Shown here: one piece after another, positions 50,022-59,066 of the stretch
Numbering within the stretch: the stretch's first letter is position 1
Layout: each line of letters opens with the position of its first letter
Origin: Prochlorococcus marinus str. MIT 0917
Lineage (GTDB): Bacteria > Cyanobacteriota > Cyanobacteriia > PCC-6307 > Cyanobiaceae
Direction: 5' to 3'
DNA: 64,000 nt
NCBI RefSeq assembly: GCF_027359575.1
Contig: NZ_CP114784.1
Coordinates: forward strand, 1,363,819 to 1,427,818
Translations under genes and position numbers: made by a program
The notes under the pieces: model-generated
What the model saw: only the letters and a program-made list of their open reading frames with translations
Told to the model about the DNA's origin: nothing
Databases searched by the model: none

Positions 50022-51965
50022 TTAGCTCTGTAGGTAAGTACTTTGACGGAGGCTTGCTTCTACATGCTCTATTAGTTTTTGTGCATCATGGATTTTTAGA
50101 TGCCCGCCTTGAATAGCTGATTCGCTTGATTTTCGTAATCGCTCTAATAATATTTCTGGATCATGTTCTAAATATTCAAGAACATTTGATTTTGTATTCC
50201 CACGAATGACATGCTCAACTTTATATTTCCCTTTTTCTGTAAATCTTATATGGACTGCATTAGTACTCCCAAATAAATTATGTAGATTTCCCATTACTTC
50301 TTGATAGGCGCCACCTAAGAAAAGACCAATTAGATATTTTTCGTCTTGATTAAATTCATGAAGAGGTAGCAAATTTTTAATTTTTCCATTATCAATAAAT
50401 TGATCAAGCTTTCCATCTGAATCGCATGTTAAATCTGCAAAGTGACCAAGTTTGTTCGGTTCTTTGCTAAGCCGATGAATTGGCATAATTGGAAAAACTT
50501 GATCAATGGCCCAAGTGTCTGGAGCTGATCTAAATACGGAAAGATTTGCGTAATAAGTTACGGCTAACCTTTCACTTAATTTCTTTAGTTCTTTAGGTAG
50601 AAGTATATTTTTTGGTAACTGATTAACAATTGTTTTTGCACAGGCCCATGTCAACTGTTCAGCTTTTGCACGTTCAACTAAATCTATATAACCCAGACGA
50701 AAAGCTGCTAGTGCATCTGCTTTAAACTTAAGAGAATCATTCCATGCTTCTTGTAGTTTGGCTAAATCTTCTTCTTGCTTAAGTTCTAGAGAATTTATAT
50801 GGACTAATGTTTCACGTAAATTTCTGACAGAGAGACATTCTTTTTCGTCTTCTTTAGGAATGTCAGAAGGTAACGAATTTATGCCTAAAATATTGAAGAT
50901 TAAGATTGAAAAGTGACTAGCAATAGCTCTCCCACTCTCCGTAATCAAAGTGGGTAGTGGTATCTTTTTTGATTCACAACACTCTTTAATTGTTGCTACT
51001 ACATCATTTGCATAATTTTGAAGTGAGTAGTTAGTAGATGCTATTGAGGCTGTTTGACTTCCATCGTAATCAATTCCTAAACCACCTCCAACATCTAAGT
51101 ATCCCATGGGTGCCCCAAGATTAATTAATTCGGCATAAATTTGTCCTGCTTCTTGTAAAGCATCTTTTAAAACACCTATATCGTTAATCTGACTCCCTAG
51201 ATGAAAATGTAAAAGCTTTAATTCATTGAGAAGATTTGCTTCTTTTAACCTTTTGATTGCTTTCAATATTTCTGGAATTGAAAGTCCAAATTTCGACTTT
51301 TCACCAATCGAGCTACTCCATCTTCCACTGCTTTGACTTGATAGTTTGGCTCTTATTCCTATGAGTGGAGAGGCTCCGAGTAAATGACTGGATTTGATTA
51401 TAAGATCAACATCACTTGCTTGTTCTATAACTACTATAGGTTGACGTCCAAGCTGACGTGCTAAAATAGCTGTTTCAATATAACGTTGATCTTTATATCC
51501 ATTACAAATTAGTAAAGCTTTAGGATCTTCTAGTGTTGATAAAGCAATTAGTAACTCTGTTTTGCTTCCAGCTTCTAAGCCAAAATTCCATTTGGAACCA
51601 CAGGTGATTAATTCTTCAACAACGTGACGCTGTTGATTACACTTGATTGGAAATACACCTTGGTATTTTCCTTGATATTGATAGTCATTAATTGCTTTTG
51701 CAAAAGCTTTATGTAAGTTTTTTAAGCAGTCTTCGAGAATGTCGTCAAATCTTATTAATAGAGGAAATTTTAGTTTTCGACTTTCGAGTTCATCTAATAG
51801 TTCCATCAAATCATGAGATTTGTTTTTGGAACCGTTAGGACAAATACCAATATTACCTTTTTCATTGATTGTGAAATAACCTTTTCCCCATCGATCAATC
51901 CCATAGAGATCTGAGCTGTTTTGGATAGTCCAAGAGAGAGATTGATTAGTATTTTTCACAGCCAT
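50022..51965 (-). CDS. speA: arginine decarboxylase (PLP-dependent, biosynthetic)
   Basis: 647 aa, typical for SpeA. PLP-binding lysine in FPIKCNQQRHV (about residue 104), phosphate site LDVGGGLGIDYDG and downstream HLGSQ. It makes agmatine from arginine for polyamine synthesis. It sits between alaS and ndk as expected in picocyanobacteria. Confidence 0.95.
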   Translation of the reverse strand: MAVKNTNQSLSWTIQNSSDLYGIDRWGKGYFTINEKGNIGICPNGSKNKSHDLMELLDELESRKLKFPLLIRFDDILEDCLKNLHKAFAKAINDYQYQGKYQGVFPIKCNQQRHVVEELITCGSKWNFGLEAGSKTELLIALSTLEDPKALLICNGYKDQRYIETAILARQLGRQPIVVIEQASDVDLIIKSSHLLGASPLIGIRAKLSSQSSGRWSSSIGEKSKFGLSIPEILKAIKRLKEANLLNELKLLHFHLGSQINDIGVLKDALQEAGQIYAELINLGAPMGYLDVGGGLGIDYDGSQTASIASTNYSLQNYANDVVATIKECCESKKIPLPTLITESGRAIASHFSILIFNILGINSLPSDIPKEDEKECLSVRNLRETLVHINSLELKQEEDLAKLQEAWNDSLKFKADALAAFRLGYIDLVERAKAEQLTWACAKTIVNQLPKNILLPKELKKLSERLAVTYYANLSVFRSAPDTWAIDQVFPIMPIHRLSKEPNKLGHFADLTCDSDGKLDQFIDNGKIKNLLPLHEFNQDEKYLIGLFLGGAYQEVMGNLHNLFGSTNAVHIRFTEKGKYKVEHVIRGNTKSNVLEYLEHDPEILLERLRKSSESAIQGGHLKIHDAQKLIEHVEASLRQSTYLQS

Positions 51966-52107
51966 TTATGCGATAACAAAGTTGCCAAGTTTTGATCATT
52001 CACGATTAATACAATTAAATCTAAGAACAGTTTTATTAAGTGTCATGTTTTACTTGCCAAGATGGTAGTTTTGGGAAGACTATGGCTTCATATTATTGAA
52101 TACCGCA

Positions 52108-52563
52108 ATGACTTTGGAAAGAACTTTTGTTGCTATCAAGCCAGATGGTGTGCAAAGAGGTTTAATCGCTGAGATTCTTGGTCGTTTTGAAACCAAAGGA
52201 TTTAAATTAGTAGGCCTAAAGCAACTCACACCAAGCAAAGAACTTGCCGAAAAACACTACGGTGTTCACCAAGATCGTCCTTTCTTTTCAGGTTTAGTTG
52301 ATTTCATAACAAGTGGTCCTGTTGTAGCGATGGTTTGGGAGGGTGAAGGTGTTATTGCAAGTGCGAGAAAATTGATTGGAGCAACAAAGCCTCTTGAGGC
52401 TGAACCTGGAACTATTAGAGGTGATTTAGCTGTGAATATTGGTCGTAATGTCATTCATGGTTCTGATGGTTCTGATACAGCGGTATTTGAAATTGATCTA
52501 TGGTTCCAGAAAAATGAACTTGTTGATTGGAACCCATCAGATCAATCATGGAGAGTTGAATAA
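52108..52563 (+). CDS. ndk: nucleoside diphosphate kinase
   Basis: 151 aa from the ATG giving [18 protein letters not shown]; an in-frame TTG four codons upstream is less likely. The active-site His is in GRNVIHGSD (about residue 115). It transfers gamma-phosphate between nucleoside tri- and diphosphates. Full length and well conserved. Confidence 0.96.
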   Translation: MTLERTFVAIKPDGVQRGLIAEILGRFETKGFKLVGLKQLTPSKELAEKHYGVHQDRPFFSGLVDFITSGPVVAMVWEGEGVIASARKLIGATKPLEAEPGTIRGDLAVNIGRNVIHGSDGSDTAVFEIDLWFQKNELVDWNPSDQSWRVE

Positions 52564-52601
52564 ATTATTTCTGAACTTCACAATCTTTTGGTGAGTGGTT
52601 T

Positions 52602-53705
52602 TTAAAATCTGTCCCATCTGAATTGGGACAAAAAACTACTTTCCTCATTACTTAAAGAGCTCGAGCAAATAGATTTTCCTATTAATTCTGCAGTTATCGC
52701 TGCCAACAGAACTCCATTGCGATGATGCCCAGTAGCAAGCCAGAGTCCATTAATTGATGACATTCCCAGTAAAGGTCCTTCGTCTGGTGTGCATGGACGG
52801 AAACCCCACCATCTCTCCATATGAGGAAGTTGATTCAGTTCAGGGATAAGAGATTGAATTCCTTTTTGTAGCTCGCGTTGTCCTTTTGGAGTAAGTCCTT
52901 TTTGGAAGCCTGCCTCACGCTCACTAGTTGCTCCTACGATTATTAGGCCGTCATCTCTTGGAACTAGGTAAATGCCAGGTCCAAAAATAATTCTTTTTAG
53001 AATTTGTTTTGGTCCTTGAATAGATAACATCTGGCCTTTAACAGGAAAAATATGGAGTGTTTTGAATATTTGTTTGCTCCAGGCTCCGCAGCAGAGAACG
53101 GCCTCTTCGCTTTTTAAATGATTGATATTTCCATTGATGTCTTTAATTTTGACCCCATTAAATTGATTTGAATCTTTCATTATTTCAATAACTTCAACTC
53201 CTTCTTGAAAGTGAACACCTAATTCAACACAAGCTTTTTCAAGAGCTCTCATTAAAAGTCTTCGATTATCGATTTGACCGTCCTGTCTAAAAAGTAAACC
53301 TAATTTCCATTTTTCTGAGAGTCCTGGAACTTCTTGAAGGAGCTCATTCCTGTTTAGCTTTTCACCAAATTTATATGTTGGGTAGGATTCACAGTCTTTA
53401 AAGTTTTCAAATGGTACAACAATCCCACAAGTTTTAAGACCACATGACATTTTGCTATTTGTCTCAATGCTTTCTATCCATCTCGGGTGTCTTTGAAGAC
53501 TAATTTGACCAAGACTTAAAAGCTCACCTGTAAGTCCCTCAGCGTGAGGGGCTAGCATTCCAGCAGCTACAAATCCTGCTGCTTCACTTCTACTTCTACT
53601 TAAAATTTCTACGCGTTTCCCTTTTTGAGCAAGTTCATGGGCTATTGCAAGACCCATTAATCCTCCTCCGAGGATTAACAATGGTTTTTCATTTAAGATA
53701 CCCAT
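52602..53705 (-). CDS. thiO: FAD-dependent glycine oxidase-like (thiamine synthesis)
   Basis: 367 aa. Rossmann FAD motif LILGGGLMGLAIAHELAQ at the N-terminus, a DAO-family core, and the C-terminal HHRNGVLLAAITAELIG that binds the FAD. It oxidises glycine to the imine used for the thiazole of thiamine. Convergent with ndk and divergent from gatB. Confidence 0.88.
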   Translation of the reverse strand: MGILNEKPLLILGGGLMGLAIAHELAQKGKRVEILSRSRSEAAGFVAAGMLAPHAEGLTGELLSLGQISLQRHPRWIESIETNSKMSCGLKTCGIVVPFENFKDCESYPTYKFGEKLNRNELLQEVPGLSEKWKLGLLFRQDGQIDNRRLLMRALEKACVELGVHFQEGVEVIEIMKDSNQFNGVKIKDINGNINHLKSEEAVLCCGAWSKQIFKTLHIFPVKGQMLSIQGPKQILKRIIFGPGIYLVPRDDGLIIVGATSEREAGFQKGLTPKGQRELQKGIQSLIPELNQLPHMERWWGFRPCTPDEGPLLGMSSINGLWLATGHHRNGVLLAAITAELIGKSICSSSLSNEESSFLSQFRWDRF

Positions 53706-53804
53706 TGCTTGGATTTGGAAAATGTTATTTTCAATGTTTTAGATTACGTTAGCTTCCATGACTGAGCTTTTCTTTCATAAGATTCATATATCTAGGTCAA
53801 ATTA

Positions 53805-55280
53805 ATGTCAGAATCAAATGTTTCTTGGGAAGTTGTAATCGGATTAGAGACGCATGTGCAGTTGGGAACTAAGAGCAAAATATTTAGTAGTGCATCAACC
53901 AACTTTGGTGACGATCCAAATACTCATATTGACCCAGTGGTATGTGGCTTACCAGGCACTTTGCCAGTCCTAAATAAAAAGGTTCTGGAATATGCAGTAA
54001 AAGCTGCGATGGCTTTGAATTTAAATATTGCCTCTCACAGTAAATTTGATAGAAAGCAATATTTTTATCCAGACTTACCAAAAAATTATCAAATATCTCA
54101 ATTTGATGAACCAATTGCAGAAGATGGTTGGATAGAGGTAGAAGTAGCCGAAAAAGGAAAAGAAACTTATGTAAAAAAAATAGGTATTGAAAGATTACAT
54201 ATGGAGGAGGATGCTGGAAAACTTGTTCACGCAGGTAGTGATCAATTGTCAGGCTCTACCCATTCTTTGGTTGATTACAACAGAGCAGGCGTAGCACTAG
54301 CTGAAATAGTTAGTAAACCTGATTTAAGAACAGGTAGAGAGGCTGCGGAGTATGCAGCTGAAATTAGAAGAATTATGCGTTATCTGGGAGTATCTGATGG
54401 GAATATGCAGGAGGGGTCTTTGCGATGTGATGTGAATATTTCAGTTCGACCAACTGTTAATGATCCATTTGGTACAAAAGTAGAAATCAAAAATATGAAT
54501 TCATTTTCAGCTATTCAGAAAGCATGTGAATATGAAATTAAGCGACAAATTAAAGCTTATGAATCTGGAGAAGAAGTAAAACAAGAAACGAGGTTATGGG
54601 ATGAAAGTAAGCAACTGACTAAAAGCATGAGATCAAAAGAAGGCAGTAGCGATTACCGTTATTTTCCTGATCCTGATTTAGGTCCAATTGAAGTCAGTCA
54701 TTCTTTAAAAGAAAAATGGCGCTCAGAATTACCAGAATTGCCAGCCGCAAAAAGGAATAGATACGCAGCAGAACTTGGCCTTTCTATTTATGACGCACGA
54801 GTTTTGACTGACGAATCTTCAATGGCTAAATATTTTGAAAAAGTTGTTAATGAAGGTGGAGCAGCAAAATCTTCGGCAAATTGGATAACTGGAGATATAG
54901 CAGCATTTATTAAAACTAATAGATTATCATTTGATCAATTATCTTTTAAGCCAAATGAATTAGCAGAAATGTTGAAAATGATTGAAGCAGGAGAAATAAG
55001 TGGAAAAATTGCTAAAGAAATTTTGCCTGAACTATTAAGTAACGGTGGTTCTCCAAAGCAAGTAGTCAAAGAACGTGGTTTAGGTATGATTGGTGATCCA
55101 AAAGTTATTGAGGAAATTATTGATAAATTGATCCTTAATCATCCTAATGAGGTTGAATCTTTTAGAGCCGGGAAGAAGAAATTGCTAGGTTTTTTTGTGG
55201 GTCAATTAATGAAAGAAACAAAAGGTAAAGCGGATCCAAAACTTGCCAATCAAATATTAAATAAAAAGTTACAAGGCTAG
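53805..55280 (+). CDS. gatB: Asp/Glu-tRNA amidotransferase subunit B
   Basis: 491 aa, normal length. VIGLETHVQLGTKSKIFS start, ERLHMEEDAGKL, SLRCDVNISVRP and YFPDPDLGP are signature stretches, and the C-terminal YqeY-like helical domain is present. Part of GatCAB, which converts Glu-tRNA-Gln to Gln-tRNA-Gln. The stop overlaps the convergent coaE stop by 4 bp. Confidence 0.97.
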   Translation: MSESNVSWEVVIGLETHVQLGTKSKIFSSASTNFGDDPNTHIDPVVCGLPGTLPVLNKKVLEYAVKAAMALNLNIASHSKFDRKQYFYPDLPKNYQISQFDEPIAEDGWIEVEVAEKGKETYVKKIGIERLHMEEDAGKLVHAGSDQLSGSTHSLVDYNRAGVALAEIVSKPDLRTGREAAEYAAEIRRIMRYLGVSDGNMQEGSLRCDVNISVRPTVNDPFGTKVEIKNMNSFSAIQKACEYEIKRQIKAYESGEEVKQETRLWDESKQLTKSMRSKEGSSDYRYFPDPDLGPIEVSHSLKEKWRSELPELPAAKRNRYAAELGLSIYDARVLTDESSMAKYFEKVVNEGGAAKSSANWITGDIAAFIKTNRLSFDQLSFKPNELAEMLKMIEAGEISGKIAKEILPELLSNGGSPKQVVKERGLGMIGDPKVIEEIIDKLILNHPNEVESFRAGKKKLLGFFVGQLMKETKGKADPKLANQILNKKLQG

Positions 55281-55921
55281 AAATTATATAATTTTTTTAA
55301 TTGCATTTTCCATTTCTCATTATTATTAGAATTATTAATTATATGATCTGAAAATTGTTTTTTTAAATCGTTTTCCCATTGGGCATCTATTCTTTGATTA
55401 GCTTCTTCAAGACTTAATTGACCTCTTGACTGTAGTCGTTGTAATTGCATGCTTCTAGAGCAATCTATGTAACAAATTTCACTACATAAATTCGTATAAT
55501 TTTTTTCAAATAGAAGTGGAATAATCAAAATTACTTCTGAATTTGATTTTAATTTTTCTAATTCTTCGTCAATTCTTGCGTTGACAAATGGATGTATTAT
55601 TTCCTCTAACCACTTTTTTTCAATATCATTTTGAAATACTATTTGGGCTAATATTTTGCGATTAATACTTTGATCATTTTTATTCGAATTTTGAATTATT
55701 CTACTTCCATATCTTAATAAGACTTTCTGGGATATTTGACTTCCAGTTTTCAATGCTTCATGAGCATATATATCGGCGTCTAAAATAGGCCATTGCTTGG
55801 ATTGAGATAGAAAATCTCCAATCATCGTTTTTCCACTGGCAATACCTCCAGTGATACCTATTCTTCTTTGCTTGCCTTTCCATCGAAGGCAAAGTTTGTT
55901 GGTTTGTTTTTGGTCAATCAT
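55277..55921 (-). CDS. coaE: dephospho-CoA kinase
   Basis: 214 aa. P-loop GITGGIASGKT at about residues 23-33, then DADIYAHEAL, the substrate-binding region. It performs the last step of coenzyme A synthesis. The start lies 15 bp from argJ in the opposite direction, so their promoters must overlap. Confidence 0.94.
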   Translation of the reverse strand: MIDQKQTNKLCLRWKGKQRRIGITGGIASGKTMIGDFLSQSKQWPILDADIYAHEALKTGSQISQKVLLRYGSRIIQNSNKNDQSINRKILAQIVFQNDIEKKWLEEIIHPFVNARIDEELEKLKSNSEVILIIPLLFEKNYTNLCSEICYIDCSRSMQLQRLQSRGQLSLEEANQRIDAQWENDLKKQFSDHIINNSNNNEKWKMQLKKLYNF

Positions 55922-55936
55922 TAATATTGATAGTAA

Positions 55937-57199
55937 GTGAAAAATGCTCTTCTGAATTTGAGTCTTTTGACATCTTCTGTATGGTCTCCAATCTCTGGTG
56001 GTATTACTACCCCTGATGGTTTTTTAGCAGCTGGTATTTCCGCAGGACTGAAGCCTTCTGGGAAGAAAGATCTTGCTTTGCTATATGCCCCTGATGGTGC
56101 GTGTTGCAGTGGAACATTTACTCAATCACTGACTCGTGCTTATTGCGTGGATCTTTGTATTGGTCGACTTCAGGCATCTGAGGGAAAAATACGTGCTGTA
56201 GTTATCAACTCTGGACATGCAAATGCTTGTACAGGTAGTAGAGGCAAAATTGATAGTGAAGTCATAACACATGAGCTTGCGAAACGCCTGGGATTATCTA
56301 ATGAAGAAGTTTTGATATGTTCCACGGGTGTAATTGGCGAGCCAATACCTGTTGACAGGGTTAATAGTCACTTGGATCACCTTATAAATAGTTTAGATAA
56401 GGAGGCATACCTAGATGCGGCGAATGCAATTTTGACCACCGATCTTCAGGTAAAGCAAATTGCATATCAAGCAGTTTTAGGAGGAAGACGAATATCTATT
56501 GGAGGAATGGCTAAAGGCTCAGGTATGATTCATCCTTCAATGGCAACAATGTTGAGTTATATAACGTGTGATGTAGGCGTAGATTATAGTTTATGGTCGG
56601 AGATGATAAAGCGAGTTGCAGAATCATCTTTTAATGCTATTACAGTTGATGGAGATACGAGCACGAACGATACCTTTTTAGCTTTTTCTTCTGGAGAAGC
56701 ATTAGATAAAAGATATCTACCCTCTCTTGAAGAGGGATTACATTTAACAGCTCAACACCTAGCTAAAGCGATCGCAAGGGATGGAGAAGGGGCTAATTGT
56801 TTGCTTGAGATTCAAGTTGAGGGGGCTCCAAGTGATTTAGATGCTCATGCAATAGCTCGTACAATTGCATCATCCTCTTTGGTTAAAACAGCAGTTCATG
56901 GCTCCGATCCTAATTGGGGAAGAATTATTGCAGCACTTGGTCGTGCAGGCATATCTTTTAATTTAAATGATGTCAAATTATGGATTGGACCTTATGAAAT
57001 ATTTTCTAATGGAACACCTCACACCTTTGATAGGCAACTAGTGAGTAACTTTATGAAAGCAAGATTAACAGGGAAATATTTGATCGATGATCTTATAAGT
57101 ATTCGAGTAAGTATAGGGATTGGGAAAGGCTCGGCTACTGCTTGGGGCTGTGACTTGTCTGATCAATATGTACGCATCAATGCCGATTACACGACTTAG
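55937..57199 (+). CDS. argJ: bifunctional ornithine acetyltransferase / N-acetylglutamate synthase
   Basis: 420 aa from a GTG start; a nearby TTG is also possible. Conserved blocks are SGHANACTG, the autocleavage region KGSGMIHPSMATMLSY (cleavage before Thr in MATML), SSLVKTAVHGSDPNWGRI and the end VRINADYTT. It recycles acetyl groups in arginine synthesis. Its last ~30 bp are repeated near 58850 and 60915, which marks it as an insertion site. Confidence 0.95.
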   Translation: MKNALLNLSLLTSSVWSPISGGITTPDGFLAAGISAGLKPSGKKDLALLYAPDGACCSGTFTQSLTRAYCVDLCIGRLQASEGKIRAVVINSGHANACTGSRGKIDSEVITHELAKRLGLSNEEVLICSTGVIGEPIPVDRVNSHLDHLINSLDKEAYLDAANAILTTDLQVKQIAYQAVLGGRRISIGGMAKGSGMIHPSMATMLSYITCDVGVDYSLWSEMIKRVAESSFNAITVDGDTSTNDTFLAFSSGEALDKRYLPSLEEGLHLTAQHLAKAIARDGEGANCLLEIQVEGAPSDLDAHAIARTIASSSLVKTAVHGSDPNWGRIIAALGRAGISFNLNDVKLWIGPYEIFSNGTPHTFDRQLVSNFMKARLTGKYLIDDLISIRVSIGIGKGSATAWGCDLSDQYVRINADYTT

Positions 57200-57200
57200 C
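57166..57200 (+). repeat. argJ 3' end, attachment-like repeat copy 1
   Basis: ATATGTACGCATCAATGCCG...TTACAC up to the argJ stop TAG. It is the native copy of the sequence repeated at 58838-58870 and 60900-60932, all in direct orientation and all ending in a stop codon in the argJ frame. Confidence 0.8.
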
Positions 57201-57576
57201 TCGTAAATGTAGTCATATCAATTGAGTATAATTGTAAATATTTTTTGGTCACACTTTGGTCACAGTTGATTTAAACGTATCTTTTCAGAAATGATTTAAG
57301 TATGCTCAAGATTTATTGTAAGACTCTTAGAGAATTTGCTTAGACAGTAAACAACAAAGAGCAATAAAAAACGAATTTGACAGCTCAGCTATAAGGAAGT
57401 TTAGAAACTTTTAAAATTATTTTAATAGCTCTAAATAATGCATAGAATCTTTAATTAACTGAAAATAAAAACGATTATCATTTTAATTATCTATGAGCAT
57501 AGAATTTTATATCCATTGATATAATAGACTTTTAGCTCTTCTTATATTACAGTTAGAGATGTAAATCAAAGTTACT
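57201..57576. repeat. gene-free stretch with 11-bp repeats after argJ
   Basis: Holds the pair GGTCACACTTT/GGTCACAGTTG (57247-57268) and then TTGATTTAAACGTATCTTTTC, which recurs at 57811-57830. Near 57470-57490 ATTATCATTTTAATTATC is weakly like a Fur box. A TATAAT-like -10 (57519-57524) precedes the small gene. Confidence 0.5.
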
Positions 57577-57723
57577 ATGATTAAAAATTTCTTTAAGTAT
57601 AGAGTTTTAAGCTATGCAATTATTTCCAATGGAAATGAAGAAGAAGTATGTCCAGGATGTGGCTGTGTTTGTCCCTGTGAATGTTCAGAATGCGACGTTT
57701 GTTCACCTTGCAAAGATCATTAA
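57577..57723 (+). CDS. Cys-rich metallothionein-like peptide (48 aa)
   Basis: Too short for usual gene finding. After MIKNFFKYRVLSYAIISNGN comes an acidic EEEV and then nine cysteines in 23 residues (C-x2-C-x-C-x-C-x-C-x-C-x2-C-x2-C-x2-C pattern), ending KDH. Dense C-x-C and C-x2-C spacing is typical of metal-binding peptides. The unusual Pro/Glu spacers do not match a classical SmtA metallothionein. It sits next to a B12-controlled transporter, so it may handle cobalt, nickel or zinc; this is inferred. Confidence 0.6.
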   Translation: MIKNFFKYRVLSYAIISNGNEEEVCPGCGCVCPCECSECDVCSPCKDH

Positions 57724-57867
57724 TATTAATGCGATTACAAAACGTAAATCCTGATCTATGTTATGCCAATTGATTGTAGGGATTAATTTTTTGGTCATAC
57801 TTTATTCACCTTTGATTTAAATCTATCTTTTTAGACTCTCTGCTCAAAGAACAATTAGTTCAGTTGT

Positions 57868-57990
57868 TACTGAGGTTCCAAGGGGAAACAGCCATTGGAG
57901 GTAACGGGGAAAAGCGGTGAAAGTCCGCTGCTGTCCCGCAGCTGTGAAGTATCGATATTCATCGATATCAGTCAGAACGCCCGCCTTATT
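57868..57990 (+). promoter_or_regulatory. cobalamin riboswitch
   Basis: Shows the conserved order GGGGAAAAGCGGTGAAAGTCC, then GCTGTCCCGCAGCTGTGAA, and finally the B12-box-like AGTCAGAACGCCCGCC (about 57970-57985). It ends about 25 bp before the ATG at 58015, suited to hiding the ribosome site when adenosylcobalamin is bound. High B12 should lower expression of the HupE-like gene. Confidence 0.85.
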
Positions 57991-58014
57991 TCACAATTCG
58001 ACGAGGATCGATCT

Positions 58015-58647
58015 ATGACGTTTCCCTATTTTGGGCGTAAGCAATTTCTTGCAGCTTTTCTTCCACTCTTGTTTTTGTTGACTTTTTTAGTTGCTCCAGT
58101 GTTCGCTCATCATCCTTTTGGTATGGGAGATAGTGCTGGGCTGTCAGCTTGGCAAGCTCTGCTTAGTGGCGTCGGGCATCCATTACTTGGACCTGATCAT
58201 TTGCTTTTTATGCTAGGTATAGCTCTTATTGGGATCAAAAAAACGAAGCAATGGGTGTTCCCTCTTTTAGCGGTTGGCTTGGCAGGTAGTGCATTAGTAC
58301 AGTTGCAGCCATTACCTGATGTATTAGCTTCTTGGGCAGAAGCTCTTGTGTCTTTATCTTTAGCGATAGAAGGATTAATTGTTCTAAATCTTTTGAGCTC
58401 AAAATGGCTGTTACCAATGTTTGCTTTACACGGCTACTTACTTGGAAGCACAATTGTTGGTGCTGAGCCTACTTCTCTCATAGGTTATTTCGTTGGTCTT
58501 CTTCTTGCACAAGGATCGTTACTTTTACTTGTAACAGCAACTTCTCAAAAAGTGATCAATAAATTTGGTATTAATAGTCGTAATTTGTGGGCTGGGATTT
58601 GGATAGGCATAGGACTTGCATTCTCTTGGGTTGCTCTTGTTCCATAA
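58015..58647 (+). CDS. HupE/UreJ-family metal transporter
   Basis: 210 aa. The start is the ATG just after the riboswitch; an upstream TTG in the riboswitch is rejected. There is a signal-like first helix ending VAPVFAHH, then the HupE hallmark GHPLLGPDHLLFMLGIAL (about residues 53-70), then five more helices. The family carries nickel or cobalt. B12-riboswitch control points to cobalt uptake for cobalamin synthesis. It resides in the cytoplasmic membrane. Confidence 0.85.
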   Translation: MTFPYFGRKQFLAAFLPLLFLLTFLVAPVFAHHPFGMGDSAGLSAWQALLSGVGHPLLGPDHLLFMLGIALIGIKKTKQWVFPLLAVGLAGSALVQLQPLPDVLASWAEALVSLSLAIEGLIVLNLLSSKWLLPMFALHGYLLGSTIVGAEPTSLIGYFVGLLLAQGSLLLLVTATSQKVINKFGINSRNLWAGIWIGIGLAFSWVALVP

Positions 58648-59066
58648 CATCTATTAGGTAATAGATAGAAAGGAGGAATTAGATGATACTGATCCCCCTC
58701 AATCTGTTTTTGTTCACACCTTGTTCACAGTTATATGTCGGACAACAAGGTTAAGACTTGTTTTTCAGCCACTGGTCACAGTTTGTTCACGCTAGTCTCA
58801 TCGCTCAAAAGCCTTGCTATTACTGAAATATTGAGATATGTTCGTATCAATGCCGATTACACTATATAGCAAGTGTGATCAAATAAAACTCAGTTGTGCT
58901 AATGGATTTTGACGGTGTTATATGTGCACCTTTGAGGAGTGTGATGTAAGTGTGATTTTATTACGAACCTTGCATGGCTATTTCTAGAGGTGAACCGTGG
59001 TTCATGTCTAGATTTTGAAAATATATTTATTTACTACTACTATTAAGTTATTTGTGAATTAAATAA
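58648..59066. repeat. gene-free stretch with paired 11-bp repeats
   Basis: Three 11-bp pairs: GTTCACACCTT/GTTCACAGTTA (58712-58733), GGTCACAGTTT/GTTCACGCTAG (58774-58795), and AGTGTGATGTA/AGTGTGATTTT (58938-58959). The second argJ 3'-end copy lies between the last two. No coding sequence seen. Confidence 0.6.
58838..58870 (+). repeat. argJ 3' end, attachment-like repeat copy 2
   Basis: Reads in frame RYVRINADYTI then TAG, against QYVRINADYTT of argJ. The run ATCAATGCCGATTACAC is identical to the native end. Confidence 0.78.

Larger units (their letters stand above)
57201..58870 (+). mobile_element. putative inserted unit 1 at the argJ 3' end
   Basis: Bounded by two copies of the argJ 3' end. 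It carries the Cys-rich peptide gene, the B12 riboswitch and the HupE-like gene. Tandem 11-bp GGTCACA-type repeats occur near both ends (57247-57268; 58712-58733; 58774-58795) and once inside (57793-57814). It has no integrase or transposase, so movement would need a helper. Confidence 0.45.

Noticed and set aside
57895-58014. Extension of the HupE-like gene to an upstream TTG
   Set aside because: The extension would translate the cobalamin riboswitch; the ATG at 58015 gives a normal signal-like N-terminus.
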